Below, piece by piece: positions 1 to 14,500 of a DNA stretch of 64,000 bases. Source of the DNA: JANRJY01 sp033763735 (GTDB taxonomy: Bacteria > Bacteroidota > Bacteroidia > Cytophagales > UBA9547); the NCBI GenBank assembly GCA_033763735.1, contig JANRJY010000006.1, forward strand, positions 38,816 to 102,815, given 5' to 3'. The notes below the pieces were generated by a model. That model was not told the DNA's origin and made no database searches. It saw nothing but the letters and a program-made list of their open reading frames with translations. Both the position numbers and the translations under genes were made by a program. Within the stretch, counting starts at the first letter, position 1. Each line of letters opens with the position of its first letter.

Positions 1-2538
1 AAATTTGAAATACTTTTTTATCTTTTTAATAACTTCTTTATTGGCAACTTCTCTTTGTTCTTGATCATTTTTATTTGAAAGTATATCAGAATTAAATTCC
101 TTGAGGTATAGAAGTTCATTACGAAGCAATTGACCCCAATTATTAAATTCCTTAACGTTTGATAAGTTTTTAATGAAAAGAGGGCTTTTGGGAATATTAA
201 AAGTATCTAAGCCACTTGGGTTTTGATATTCAAATAAATTCTTACGCAACCCAAAATCGTCTTGAACTTTACCACTGTTTGGGTTATTTGCATTAGGGAT
301 TAGTTTTGTAGGAACGTAGGAAAATTCAAATGGCAAAATATAACCTCCACCTGACTTAATTGCATCATTTAATTGATAAAGTCCGCTTGCATAAGGAAAA
401 GGGAAGTCAGACTTTCCAACATTCTTTTCTGAACCCATTTCAGCAATACCAGTACATATAAATGTGCCTCCATGTTTTACATAATCTTCAAATTTGCCGC
501 TATTCTTTGCCAATTGAGTGTAAAACCAATCGGGCTGTCCGTCAGGAACTAATATATTTGTGAATTTTTTTAAATAATATATGGCCCCCTTTTTATTGAG
601 CAAATCAACATCTGTAAGAATTTCATAACGAATAGCCTTTGCTGGATTTTCTTGGTTATATGCTTCAATAAATCGAGGAATCATATCAGTAAATACCTCT
701 TCTTTGCCTAAAGGATTGTTTTCATAAATTTTAAGTGGTAAATCATTTTCATCTGCTAAATGATCATAAAAAGGTCTTACTGACTGTATAATTAAAAGAG
801 ATTTTCCTTCTCCATTACAATATGCATTATTGGCAATTGAATCTTTAGGAATAATTGGAATAGAACCTCTATTTTTGGCTTTAGAACGTGATTTATAAGC
901 AGAAGAATTACTATTAAAAGGACGAGGAATAGGGCTTGGGAATACCAAAATATTTAAAGTATCTTTATTTTCAGTAGCTTGAATAGGATTGCATTTATAA
1001 TCAATTGTTATTTTCACTTTACCTAAATATTTGAATGAATATATGTCCTTAGGCATAGTCGTAAAGTTTTCTTCAACAACTCCATTGGGCGATTCGAGGT
1101 AGGTTATTTTGTATTTTAAAATGTTACCAAAATCAAATAATTTGTCTTTAATGGGAAAAGGTGTGGTTACAGGCCATTCATATGATTTCTTAACTAGTCC
1201 AAATATACATATTGGAATTTTGACTCTATAAGCAAGTGTTCTTCCTGCTGAATCGATTGCAGTTCCAATCATAAAATCTGAATTTGAAACAGATAATGCT
1301 GTTTTGTATCGCATTATTTTAGTGCCTCTATAAAACGGTCGTGAAAGATCCGTAAAATCATAAAATTTACCTTTAGGTTGAAAGGCAAAATCGCTGTTTT
1401 CGGTCGTTCCTGATCCACATCCTACATCATCAGCACCTGTATCTAATCGCCATAGAAATGCACGATTTCCATCTTTTCCTAAGTAGGTACCTACTACTAT
1501 TCCCTCATCGGTCATTTTAGAAGGCAAGGTTTCTTTGTCAGGATTTATATCAACCCATCCTCTTTTTTTATCGCAATCCATTGCTTGAGGAGCGTAGAAG
1601 AATCCTCGTTGCGATCCACCGGGTGTTTTGTAATATACACCACAAGTGTGCTGGGCAGCATTGATATCTAAAGCTATTCCTTCCATGTCATCAATTATAT
1701 TTCCTATTTCTCCAGTCTTTTCATATCGAACCATAGGAGTGAGTTTATAGAAAAAATTCCCGCCTTTTGCTCCATAACTTGCCCCACAAACGTCTCCATT
1801 TCTGTTAATTCCTCTAAGTTCAGATCTAAGATTATAAAAATAAGCTATTGGGAAAGCTACTTCGCGAGAAGCTGTGGCATTTCCCGCAGTTCCTACATAC
1901 CCACGCAAAGTATTTGAGGCCAATTTAAATCCATTCGGGATTCCTCCAACAATTGGGACATTTATTTGATCTTGAGTTAATATGTTGTAAACCATACTTT
2001 GACTCGCCATTTTACGGTTATCATTTATCGAATAAACCTGACTTTCATTCGCTTCTTTTGATGCATTTATCGAATTTTCAGAATATTTATTTTTCGCTTC
2101 ATCCCAAAGTAAAACTCTTGCGGAAGATAATCCATTGGTTTCATTAAGTATGTTAAAGACTATGTCTCCTTTATTGTTAATATCTGTTACAAATTGAAAA
2201 CCAGCAGCTTTATAATCACCCACTCTAATATACTTATCAAAAGTAAATTTGTTCTTTTGGCATCGAATTACAAATATTCTTCTATGTCCATTACTTAACA
2301 AATAAGATCCCGCAACTTCTCCATTGTCGTTTATCGCTCTTAGTTCAATATCTTTTATTAGATCCCAACTTTTTAAAGTATCTGTTTTACCTGCCAAAGA
2401 AGCAATTTTATTCTCTTCTCTCCATACATATTCGCTTACATTATCAAATCGATAAAGTGTAAATTGACCATTGCTTGAATTTATACAAAGTATAATCAAA
2501 CAGGTAATCCAATGATAAATGGACATTTCTTTTCTCAT
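1..2538 (-). CDS. Secreted protein with HAF-like repeats, 3' end beyond the window
   Basis: The minus strand is open from the ATG at 2538 to the window edge (846 codons, no stop), so this is a partial gene. The start is followed by a signal-peptide-like segment ending near residue 26 (Ser-Asn-Gly-Gln). Residues about 60-420 carry repeats of the type (G)INxNGxVxGxY, for example AINDNGEVAGSY, GINRNGDVCGASYG and DEGIVVGTYLG, which resemble extracellular HAF repeats. The later part, about residues 550-830, has an alternating beta/alpha look with a segment reading HGGTFICTGIAEMGSEK, loosely like ThuA or amidotransferase-like folds, but I cannot assign it. It starts 5 bp after the stop of the 4025-residue protein, so it is the third gene of a secretion operon. 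The missing C-terminus may hold a sorting domain. Secretion is well supported; function is unknown. Confidence 0.8.
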   Translation of the reverse strand, partial: MRKEMSIYHWITCLIILCINSSNGQFTLYRFDNVSEYVWREENKIASLAGKTDTLKSWDLIKDIELRAINDNGEVAGSYLLSNGHRRIFVIRCQKNKFTFDKYIRVGDYKAAGFQFVTDINNKGDIVFNILNETNGLSSARVLLWDEAKNKYSENSINASKEANESQVYSINDNRKMASQSMVYNILTQDQINVPIVGGIPNGFKLASNTLRGYVGTAGNATASREVAFPIAYFYNLRSELRGINRNGDVCGASYGAKGGNFFYKLTPMVRYEKTGEIGNIIDDMEGIALDINAAQHTCGVYYKTPGGSQRGFFYAPQAMDCDKKRGWVDINPDKETLPSKMTDEGIVVGTYLGKDGNRAFLWRLDTGADDVGCGSGTTENSDFAFQPKGKFYDFTDLSRPFYRGTKIMRYKTALSVSNSDFMIGTAIDSAGRTLAYRVKIPICIFGLVKKSYEWPVTTPFPIKDKLFDFGNILKYKITYLESPNGVVEENFTTMPKDIYSFKYLGKVKITIDYKCNPIQATENKDTLNILVFPSPIPRPFNSNSSAYKSRSKAKNRGSIPIIPKDSIANNAYCNGEGKSLLIIQSVRPFYDHLADENDLPLKIYENNPLGKEEVFTDMIPRFIEAYNQENPAKAIRYEILTDVDLLNKKGAIYYLKKFTNILVPDGQPDWFYTQLAKNSGKFEDYVKHGGTFICTGIAEMGSEKNVGKSDFPFPYASGLYQLNDAIKSGGGYILPFEFSYVPTKLIPNANNPNSGKVQDDFGLRKNLFEYQNPSGLDTFNIPKSPLFIKNLSNVKEFNNWGQLLRNELLYLKEFNSDILSNKNDQEQREVANKEVIKKIKKYFKF

Positions 2539-2543
2539 ATATT

Positions 2544-5500
2544 TTATTTATTAATGGCAAATTTTAGAGTCTTTTTCATCCCATCAGTCTCGATTAAAAT
2601 AAGATATATTCCAGAGGTCATTTTTTTAAGATTTATTTCATAGGGTTTTTGTGTTTCAATTCTTTCTTTCTGATCTATTAATTTACTTTGATTGTCATAT
2701 ATAGAATAATTAATAGTTGGGCATGATTTTAGATTTGAATTGTTTCCTTTACCTACAACCAGATTAATATAATTGTCTGCAGGATTTGGATAAATTTTTA
2801 TATGTGAACAATCATTTTCTTCCTCACATTTCAATAATGATATGGAATCCGATACTAAAGTTTGTTTTTGAAAAGAAACATCCAATATTTCATTTCTAAC
2901 AAATGGGGTTGAAAATGAAGTAGAATCCTTTGTAGGAATAAAACTACCTTCTGAACCGCTATTCCGTAGTTTCCAAAAATAAATATTTGGTATGTTTGTC
3001 GATTGAAAAAGGGTCCAAATCGCAAAATTAGAATCTATTACGCATTCTTGTCGTAAATTATACGGTTTAGGAAGCAAGTTAATTTGATCTTCAAATCTAC
3101 AATTACCCTGTGTATATCCCGACACCGAATAGATTCCTAGTTTTGAAATAGGTATACTACTTGAAGGTGAATTTACTGACCAAGTATGATTGATAGTAGT
3201 ATGACTTAAATACAAAAATCCATTCAATGTGTCTATTTTGATATTTGGATAACTAGCTTTGGCAACATTAGTTTTAAATGTTGCCTTGCAACCAATAGAA
3301 TCAATTACATCGAGTTGAAGTAATCCCAAAACAGTAGTGCTGATATTTTTAACAGTATCGTTTGTGTTCCATAGGTACTTGCTAAAACCACTTGGCCCTG
3401 AAATTTTAGCTTCTTCATCTTTACAGGCATAATGATTACTTGGTAACAGCGAAGTTGGGTATTGAAATAATTTTATATTAATCGTGTCTTTAATGACACA
3501 ATTTAATGGACTATTGATTTCAACAATTAATGGACCTGAACTTGAAGGGTAAGTGAATAATGTGGTGTCTTGATTCGACCACAGAACTTTATTTTTTGAA
3601 TTAGAAGTGTCTAATGAAACCCTTGCATTTTCACAAATTAATGTATCAGAAGGTAACCCCGAAATTGGGTTTTGCAATTTCTTAACTTGTATACGCTTGG
3701 TTTCAACACAACCTAAGTTATTAATAGCACGAACAACATAGGTACCTGAGCTACTAACTTCAATTTTTTGTATGGTATCACCTGTGGACCAATTATATTT
3801 TTTAGCAGTTCCAGCATCAAGAGTAGTGATTTCATTGGTGCATATAGACTTATCAGAACCAAGATTTATTTTATTGGTATCTAGTATCTGTATGAATGCA
3901 GAATCTGTACGAATTAACCCATATCGATTGGTTACTTTCACTTTATATTTTCCACTAAATACAGGCTGTAAATATCTTCTGTTACCTGATATACCGTTCC
4001 ATTCAAAGATTAATCCTTCTGAACTACCATCTAATGTATAACCCGTTTGTGGGCAAATTGAAGTATCTGATCCCAGAGATACATGATAATTGGGAGAAAT
4101 TGCAATCGAATCGATAACTACATTGGTACAAAATCCTTTTGTAATTTTGAGAGTTACTAATTTAAAACCTGTATCTGGTGCAGAAAAAGATACATTAGTA
4201 GGATTTAGTTGAATGGATTGATTGGTGTTTCCAGTAGTACCAAAATCCCATACCACTTGCTTCGAAGTAGTATCGTAAATTGAAGGAATATTCGAATTGA
4301 AATTGAGTGTAGACCCAATAACGAAAACATTCTTTTGATTTAGATTTTTATTCGGAGAAATATCGGTAACCGTCACTTTACCTGGCACTTTAAAATCAGT
4401 ATAAATTGTTTTAACTAAAGTGTCTGAGAGCGATTTAGCAATATTTTTAACGACCAATCTAACATCATAAGGAGTTGATTGGTTATCATTAGGATAAACA
4501 TAAGTAGGAGACTTAGAAGATGAAACTGCATTTTGATGACCAAAATTCCACTTATATTCAATAGAATCGCCTTGAGTAGATAGATTGGTGAATAATAAAG
4601 GCGTGCCTTGACATCCATTTTCTACTCTGAAGTCGGCTAGAGGGCGGTCGTAATCAATGGGAACGCACAAAGGATTAGCCGGGGTGCTTGCTCTTACCGA
4701 CAAATCTACATCGCCTAATGCCCACCAAGGTGTGGTAACTTGTACATAATAACTTTTATTTGGGGCACGGCAGTCAAGTGTGAATTCTTGTCGCGGACTG
4801 TTAGAACATTCACCTCCACGCATTGCACTACAAGTGCCATAAAATATTCGATATTTTATTAAGCTATCATACACAAATCTGGAGCCATTGCGTTCGGTAA
4901 ACCGTACTTTAAAGTTTAAGTTCGAGGGACCAATATCTCCAACCGAAACTTTAAACCAAGTAGATTTAATTTCATTTTTATTTTTAAATGATTTAGGATA
5001 ACTATTGAGTGACCCATCAAAATAACACGCGGTATTTGAGAAATCTTCACCAAAATCTTCACCCCATGAACTACAATCGACCGGTCTGACTGACTTAAAT
5101 AAAAGATCTTTGTCTGTAACATTAAGTGCGTATGCAGAACTACACAAATCACCTATGTCAGGAATAAGTTCAATAATTGGTTGCAACTGGTTTGAGGTAG
5201 AATAGCACCCAGTAATGACCAAATAATAATCGCCCTTATTTAAACATCCTTCGCCATAGATATCTCCATTTATTGAAAAATCAGCAAGGGTAATTTTTCT
5301 TAATCCTTTTCGAGAAGAATCTCCTGCAACTAATGATTTATAGAGTACCATTTCTTCTCCATATTGATTATTAAGTTTATCAATGCTTTTATATCGAGTT
5401 TGTACTATTTTAGAATAATCATAAACTGTAACAATATCTCCATTTTCATTAATTATAGTTTTTGAGGTTGTTTTTGTACTATCGATGATTCGATAGCGCA

Positions 5501-8500
5501 ATCTAATCTTGCCCATGATATTCGAATTAAACTTAAACCATATAGTGCGAGAACCACAGAATAATTGATCAGCTACATCTGTAGTAGCGCACGACATAGT
5601 AGCAGCAGGACCAATATAAATACCTTCCTTCAATACAGTTTTACTCGTGATAGAATCTTTAATTGATAATGCTTGAGAATAGAAGTCATTTTTAGTGCCT
5701 CCACTAGGTACTTTAGCAAATGTAACACCTACCTCTACTTGGGAATTAGGCAAATTATTTGGCTTATTATTTGTATAGTTAACCTGACCACTATAATTTT
5801 CAACAAGTACATAATATCGTCTTGCTTTTTGCTTTTCGCATGGATCAATTGACCATGACATAATTGGACTTGATTTAGCACATCCTCTAAAAGGACTCAA
5901 TCGAGAATTATTACCTAAAAATACAAGACCCTTACTGTTGTTAGTTCCATTTTTAGTTACAGAATCGAGTGTACTCGTATTTAATAATTGGTCAAATGAT
6001 TTTACACCTTCTGCCTCTTCGTCAGCCATATATATAGAAAAAGGATATTGTAAACCATACAAATTATCGACCAATTCATTATATTGTTTTTCATAATCGT
6101 TGGCAGCAGCAGGCAATAATCCTCCATAATCGGGTGACCTATTAAATACCTGAACACTTACTTGACCCGCACCTTGTACACGAAAAGTATACCACATATT
6201 TTTTCGATTATCTTTTTGATTTTTATTTGGCTGCACAGGGTATCTATTAGCATCTGTTGTCCAATCGACCCAACAATAACATAATGAAGGATCGGTACAC
6301 CCATTATCTACAAATCCTAATGGATCTGAGAGAAATGCCCCTGTGGTACATGAGAAAAAAGTATTCGAAAAAGCTCTATTAGGATAATCGGGGTTAGGTA
6401 GGTAGAAATCGCGCAATGCTTTGGTGTATTGGATACCATTCCCTGGAATTGAATCAAAATCATATGCCTTTTTGAAAAAATCGTATCGCGATTTTTCTAC
6501 TTTATCAATATAAAGTGACGGTGCAACAGTTTTATAAATGTGCGAGTTATTGGCATACACTACCAAAGTGTATGTTCCGGCTGATAATTTACAGTAGTTG
6601 AGGTAACTATTACAAGGAGAAATTGGAGATTTTGTTTTAAAAGTAACAGAATCCGTTTTCACATTTCCCAAATATAAACTAGCCAAGAAACCGGCACCTA
6701 TATTTAGCGAAAGAAAATATTCTTTTGATAAATTACTTGGATAATGTTGACCTAAGAAGTCTTTGCCTTGACCTAGAGTGAACACATAAAAAGAAGCTCG
6801 ATTAAAACTTCCCGGAAAAGTTACCACATTCTTTAATGCCAAAGAATCATCCACACAAGTAAAACCGTCTGAAGGAAGCGCAATTTGCTTACTAAAAACT
6901 GGAAACTGATAATCGGAAATTGCTTCATTTAGATCCCATTCTAAAGTGTCAGGTTTGATGAATGCAGAAGAAGGCCGATTATATTTGCTAATTGCAGAAA
7001 CGACTAATTTTTGGATTTGGATTTGACTTTTAAAAAAATCCGGGGTTTGATATTGATTATTTGAAGTTTGCCAACTGCTATTTTCAAAAGTGGAAACCAG
7101 CGTATACCAACCTGCGGGTAGATTATTGCATAAATCTGATTCCCAGTAATTTACACAGTTGGAAGCTTGTGCGGAATATTTTAAAGGAATTTTCTGTAAG
7201 CTAACTGAATCTGAGCCTACCAATGAAGTACTAGCTCTTCCCATATATAATCGAAAACTACCATAATCTAAAGTATTTTTTATAGTGAGGGGTATTGAAG
7301 TGTTTATATAGAACTCTCTGAAATGCATTTTCGACACATTACCACATGGAACATCACTTGTTATTCGGAATTTGCTTATTTCGCAAGAAAAAGTGTCTAC
7401 AGCTGAGAAAATGCTTTGCAAATTAAGAATTTGGCTGGTAATATCCCCTATGTTTTCAGCACGATTTGGAGCATCGAACCGAGACCGAATTGGATTAAAC
7501 ATTATGGCGGGTTTGTCCATAAGCCCCGCTTGACTAGCTGTGCCTAACGTTAGTATGGTATAAGCCCCAGAATCCAAACAATATTTTTTCCAAAAGGCAC
7601 TTAAATCAATGCAGTTGCCTTGTGTAATATCATTTGGGAATGAAAGCTTTTGATTACTTCCTGTTATAGAAACAAGTAATGCAGCATTTCCTTTAAAAAG
7701 TTTGTGCTGGACGTAATCTCCCGTTGGCAATTGTGGGATCAGATCATTTCGAATTGCCATTAAACCTGTAGTGTTGATTTTGAAACTTCGATATATAGCT
7801 GCATTTGAAGGCAGATTGCGGCAGGAATTTGAAATAGGTAGTTTTGTAGGTTGGCATCCTAATGTGTCGCTTATACTCGTATAAATTTGATTGGATGATA
7901 GCGGAATTAAATCGTTTATTTTATTTATTTTATCTGAATCGTCAAGATTAAATCTGTTTAAAGGACGTGCATCTTGTGTGAAAATATTAAGCGTATAAGA
8001 TTTTCCTAATGCTGAACTGAATCCATCAAGTGCTTTAGGTATAATTTTTGCCAATATCTGTATTGTATATTGACCTGAATCTAAGCAACTTACATCAATT
8101 AATGGCTCCTTGTTGAAATAAAAACTATCTATTAAAGCCAATGCACTCGTATTTGTAATACATGCCATTGAATTACCCTTATATAATCGTGCGTATATTA
8201 CTTGTGTTTCAGCATTTTGAATATTTGCTTTCAAGTTTGCTCCTTTTTGTATTCGAAATGAATACCAGTGTGAAAGTTGAAATTCCTGATTGGAATAATA
8301 AAAATTTTGACCTGAAAGTGTTCTATTTTTTACACAAGGTGATGGGTTGTTCATATAATTCGATTCACACTTAAAGGTATTTCTAAAAGTAGTTAAATAA
8401 CCAGAAGCTGAATTATTCGTAGGCAAGGTTCCTAAAACTACCGGTTGTGTCAGATTATGTCCTAATGAAGTATTCTTTCCAAAGTCTTGAATTGACAGAT

Positions 8501-11500
8501 CGAAATTTAAATTCAATCGATTCTTGAAAAATAATTGAACTGTGTAAAACGTATTAGGTTGAAAAACACAATTCAAATAAAATGACTGTGCCGTATCACC
8601 ATATCTGTTATTTTTTCTGAAAATGTGATTTTGCATCAATTGCAAATTATCTGGAGACACTAAGGTACCATTGCCTATATATATATTACAACCTACTTCA
8701 TCAAATGTTTCTACATCAGGTGAGTTTAGATAAAGTTTAATACCATCTGTTAAAGAACCGGTTTTAAATACAAACCAATTTGTCTGTTTGTATCCAGTAA
8801 ATGTTATGTTACCTTTCTTAAAAAGCTCCTTATCAGAATCAATAGACAAGCATCCGGTAAGAAAAGAAACTCTATTGGCCGACAAATTTAAACTCGGAAA
8901 AACATAAGCATCTTTTGGCCGATCGTAAAGTGAAGTTCGTGTTTGCTCTCCATTTGTGGAAAGAACAATGTTTGCTTTAACCGGAATGTTCTTTAAATAA
9001 TCAGCTATCTGTCCAGAGCTAAATCGTATATAATAAGTGCCTTCACTCAAACAAGTATTAATTGTATTGCCATATCGATCAAACTGGGTAAAATCGGCCA
9101 AATCGCTACTATCGCCTTGAGGCCATTGGCGTAAAGGAAGAAAACCTGAGAACCGAGGCGTACGAAATACATCTACAAAAACATTGGTATTCCCTGCCAA
9201 ATGACTTTGATTAAGTGCTGCCGGAACCTCTATTTTTACCCATCGAGTAGTAGGGATGTACAACTTGTACCACAAACTTTTAAAAAGTGAATTGTCAATA
9301 AACTGTTCTCCTGTTTCTTTTGTAGCCTGATCAAAAAACAAATCCATTGAATATGTTTCGTAACCATAATTTCCATTGCCGGTATTTACCTCACAAGCAT
9401 TTGCAAAATTATCGCAAGGCACCAAACCTGCCAAAGTACTTTGAGTGATGGTAATTGATATTGGTCCGGAAATATTATTGGTATAATTAGATTCTAAAAC
9501 CGAGCGATTGTGGTTCACACTTAAATATAAATAATATGTTCCCGATATAACATTAGGCAAATACACCTGAGCACTTTTGCTAACAGGTGTGCCTAAATTA
9601 ACAATTGTATCATTATATACCGGCTGAAACAATAAAATAGAAGAATCTGCATTAAATGTTGATTTTTTGGAAAGATAAATATGATCATACCAAGGCTTCC
9701 CTTTTTGGGTTGCAAACATGCCTAAATTGCTTAATGTATAGCTGAGTTGAATAGGTGTACCCGACAATGAATAACCTGTAAATGTTTGAATAGCACCTGT
9801 TAAATCAGGATATTTTGGTGATTGAACAAAAAATTTGCATGCCACCGCATTATTATTATTTTCATTAAGCTCCTGTCCCAAATCGTTACGATAGTCGGAA
9901 CGGATTAATAGGTAATACCAATTTCCTACCGTAAAGTTAGGAGCCGTAATATTTAAGTTTTGAGCAATCGAGACCGAATCATTTATCAGCATTCGATTCG
10001 CAAAAATTGGGTTTGGTAACGAAATACCATCTGGACTTACATAGGTAAGCTTTCCTTGTATATAATCAGAAATAAAACGATCGGTGCTTGGGTTAAAAAC
10101 AGTGTCAGTAGACACATAATATGCATCATAAAATATTTGATTGATATCTTTTCTTCCTATATTCTTAAGTTGATAAGAAAAGCCTGCAGCATTTCCTAAA
10201 GTTAAGGTGTCGGATGGGCACGAAATTTTACTTACAGCTACATCAGGAAGAAGTGGGGGCTCAAATAGTATTTTTTTACTAATTACTGCGTTATTTAAGA
10301 AGTTCGATTCTTCAGCAAGCGTTTGGTTTACAACAATATAATATCTACCTACAATATTTTGAGGAATAGTTAAAACTAATGAATCAGATAGTACTTTACC
10401 TGAATCAATAGTAATAGACTTAGAAAAAGAAGCAATCTGCAAATCAGTAAACGAGCTAAATACTGAATCATTAGAAATATAAATTGCAATATTAGAAGGG
10501 GACAATATAATCTTACCTTTTCCAATATTTGTAGCACTCCAATATAGTTTAGCTGATTCACCTGCTACAAGTGTGTCTTTATTACTTTTTAGAGATATTC
10601 CCTTTAAATCGGGAAGCGATCTAATTCGAAAAGTATCTGTTTTTGATATTATACTTGCACATTGATTTCGAGCAATGACTTTCCAACGATAGGAATTTCC
10701 ATATTTGAGTACCCCAGATAAGAACGCATTAGGTATAGTTATACCAGTTATGGAATAATTTAGTGTAGTATCCGTAAGGTTATGAAGTCGTAAATCGTAG
10801 GAACTCACATTCGCAATTGGAGTCCAACTTAATTGTAAAGGAATGTTTAAGTCATATGCCTTGTTGGGTGGGCTAATTAAGTTAAGTCCTGACAAGCTTA
10901 GATTTAGGATTTTTACTTCAATGGTGTCGTTGACTGCACAAAAGCCATTACTATGAGATATGGCATACTTACCCCCTCCTGAAACCAGAATTTGAGATTG
11001 CGTTCCAATCACATTAGTATTTGGAATTAATCGCCAAGCAAATAATCCTGATTCTTTATAACTATTTAAAGTGACTGATTGGCCTGAACATATGGAATTA
11101 TCTGGACCCAAATTAACCTTGTAGGATGAAGTTTTGACTTGTATTTCATAAGAACCACTATCTGCATTAGCGCCATCAACTACTATAAAATAGGAGGAAT
11201 CCGGGCTGAATCCTTTGTATGAAAGTGTAGAGCCATTGCCACAACTATTTCCCGCTTTAAGAAATCCGCCCAATCCATTATAAAGATATATTTTTGAATT
11301 CCATGTGGTATTGCACGAGTTAAATACAATTGAGTCTGTACAATTAGAAACTTTAAATCGATAATAAACATCGGGCGATTTATTGCCTGTTAATGTAGAA
11401 AGAATATGATTATTGGTAAATAAAGACGTGTTACCATTCCAAATTGTATCTCTTAATATGGTTCCTGCTATGTAAGGATTTTGAAGCGAATTTCCAACCC

Positions 11501-14500
11501 GCTCTTTTATAGTAATTGTAAGCGAATCTGAGATGATTGAAGTAGCGCACTGACTTGAATAGTTTCGCGTACGCAAGTATATGGTTCCTTTGTCATTAAA
11601 CGATTTACTGAGACTAACAGTAGACACCCCAGACAAAGTTGTCCAAATATTGAATAGCTTTTGCTCCCATGTTGTAGTATTAAAAACTGAACTTGTTAAT
11701 AAAAAATAGCCAACCTCCTTTTGAAACAAGCTATTGCTTCCTGTAAGAGTTCCTTTATCAATTGAATTAATCTTGATAGAATCCGTTTTTATGCATTGGT
11801 TTTTAAAAGTAGAAACCACATAAATTCCTGGTATTGATACATAAACACTAGGAATTGAACCTGCACTTGGCAAATTCCACGTATATGTTGCACCAAACAA
11901 GGATTTTGTGGTTAATAATAATTTGGCTCCGTTACAAATTGTTTTGTCAGGTCCCAAATTTGCCTGAACTGTACTTAAATTGATTTGTAAATTAAAAATT
12001 CCGGAAAGCGTACTATTGCCTTCAACTACTATAAAATACTTTTGACCAGATTTAAAGTTATTATTACCTATAAAAGAACGATTACCACAAGCATCATTAT
12101 TATACGTTAGTGTATTACCTAAGGAATCTAAAATATGCAAATAAGTATCGAAAGTTGAAGTACAAAGAGCAATCGACATTGAATCGAGGCAAGGTGGGGC
12201 TCGAAATGTAAAAAACACATCGGGAGAAGGTTGTCCAAATCCGGTGGAAGTAGTGTAATTATCAGAGTATAGAAATGTACTGTCTGAAAAAATATATGGA
12301 AATCCTGTGATGGTAATTGGTTTATTTTGCGTATTTCCAACTACTCTGTTTTGACGAATTTTAAAAGTGCCTAATTGCAACCCTGTAGTTGTAAACGCCC
12401 CTAAGTTAGTTGACCGAATTTTATAAAAATCACCTATCGGCAAGGTGTCTGGCACCATCCAATTGTAGCTACCTGTATTAGGAATATTTTGAGCAAGAGT
12501 TTTCCAAGAAGTTCCATTATTATTCGAATATTCCAAATGTATTAAATCGGAAGCATCTAAGTATTGCGATTGCCATCCAATAGAATAGGACTGATTGGTT
12601 TTGATAATTTCATTAGAAGTAGGTCGAGTAATTTGTAAAGCTGGCGTTGCACCTATTGTGAAGTAATTATTACTATAATCTGATATACAACTATTTAATA
12701 AATCGTAGGCTCGAATCAAACATTTGGTTGAAGTACCTGGGGGAACTATATATGAAGCAGATCCTGAAAAGGTGCCCGGAAAAGTGATATTGCTCCAACT
12801 GATGCCGTCATTTTGAGAGAATTCAAGTCTAAACTGATTTACAAATCCTGTGATTGATGCCAATACTGTAATTTGATTTCCTGTACCAAATGATTCTCCT
12901 CCATTGGGATAAGAAATGGTAATCCCTGATAAAGAAGTTGTTCTTGAGATATTAAATCTTGGGCTTATAGTACTGACATTTACATTTAAATTATCCGAAA
13001 TACGAACATTGACATTCGAACTTGAAATATTAGGAACTTGCCATGTGTAATTGGCCAATCCTACCGAATTAATCAGAAGGTTTTTAATTATAGGGAACCA
13101 TGTAGCTCCATTATTAAGTGTATAATCTAAGTTGGCTTGATAAGGTGCATTGTCAGCTCTAGACCAAATGAGGGAATAATTTGTGCAGCCCACTAAATTT
13201 GTATTAATCGAAGGGAGCGTCATTACAAAAGGTGTAGCAACAATAAATTTAACACTTTCAGGATGGCTAAAATATCCCAATTCGTTTCGAACTTGAATGT
13301 TTAAAAAATGGCCTCCTACCGATAAAAATGGTGTGGCATTAAATACCGATGCAAAAGAAACGCTGTCCGTTGAAGGACTAAAAGCGAATGGGGTTCCTAA
13401 AAAAGTACTTGAAAGTAAGTTATCAATTGAATAATACCCTGTTGTAATTTTAGCGATTCCTAAAGAGGCATCGTTTAGGTTTTGAGGAGCTACATAAAGT
13501 GGTCGCACTTCAGGATGGCTCCAAATGCCATTTTTTGAACGAACACGAGTAATGCTTCGGTGAAAACCTTCAGAAAGTCCAATAAAAGCATTTTGGAATA
13601 TGTTACTAACCGAATCAGAAGAAGGAGAAAAGGCTACCTTAATTGAAGGTCCAGTAATTAAATCATCAAAAAAATATTGAACGGAATCGATTGGAACCAT
13701 TGCATTGCCAAAATCATATTTAGCCAAATCATTGACAAAAATGGGTCTGTTTTCGGCATGACTCCATTGACCATTTGCACTACCAGCACGAACCATCATT
13801 GTATGCCACCCTGGTTGCAGACCCGTGGCTGTAATTGCATTAAGAAAGAAAATCGAATCTAGAGAAGGAATTACTGAAAAGCTTCTTAAGCTGATTCGAG
13901 GTATTGTATCTTTGTCAAAATAGCATTCGATTTTGTTGATTGGTGAAGAAGTAGCTGTAGTAATAAAACCATCGCTACTGATATAAACGGGTCGAGATTC
14001 TAAATGGCTCCATACACCATTTTCAGTACCAACTCGTGTAAGAATAGTATGCCAACCAGCTGGAATACCTGTCCATGTAAATACATTTTGTAAACTAATT
14101 GAATCGGATGAGGGGCTAATTGGAAAAGTACCAAAACTTATCCTAGGCAACGTATCTTTATCAAAGAAATATTCTAATCGATTGATTTTATCGGGGGTAG
14201 CATTTACTATAAATCCATCCGAGCTAAAGTAAAACGGTCGGCAATCAGTTTGGCCCCACACACCCCAAGAATTTTTAAATCTCAAGCAAAATGTATGAAA
14301 TCCAGGAGTGGTAAGAACCAAACCAGGGAAATTGTTTGCATTTAACAAAATACTGTCAGCAAAAGGCCCTGCCAAAGGCACAAAAGCAGCGAACCCAACC
14401 CCAGGATCATTGTTGTAAAAATATTCGTACCCAATTAATTCTTTCGAAGAAGGTAAAAAACCAAGCCCTGCAGTAGAAACAATATCTTCAACTTGATAAA

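Noticed and set aside
1953..2147. A 64-residue plus-strand ORF
   Set aside because: It is antisense to the partial HAF-like protein, which is open over the full 2.5 kb.
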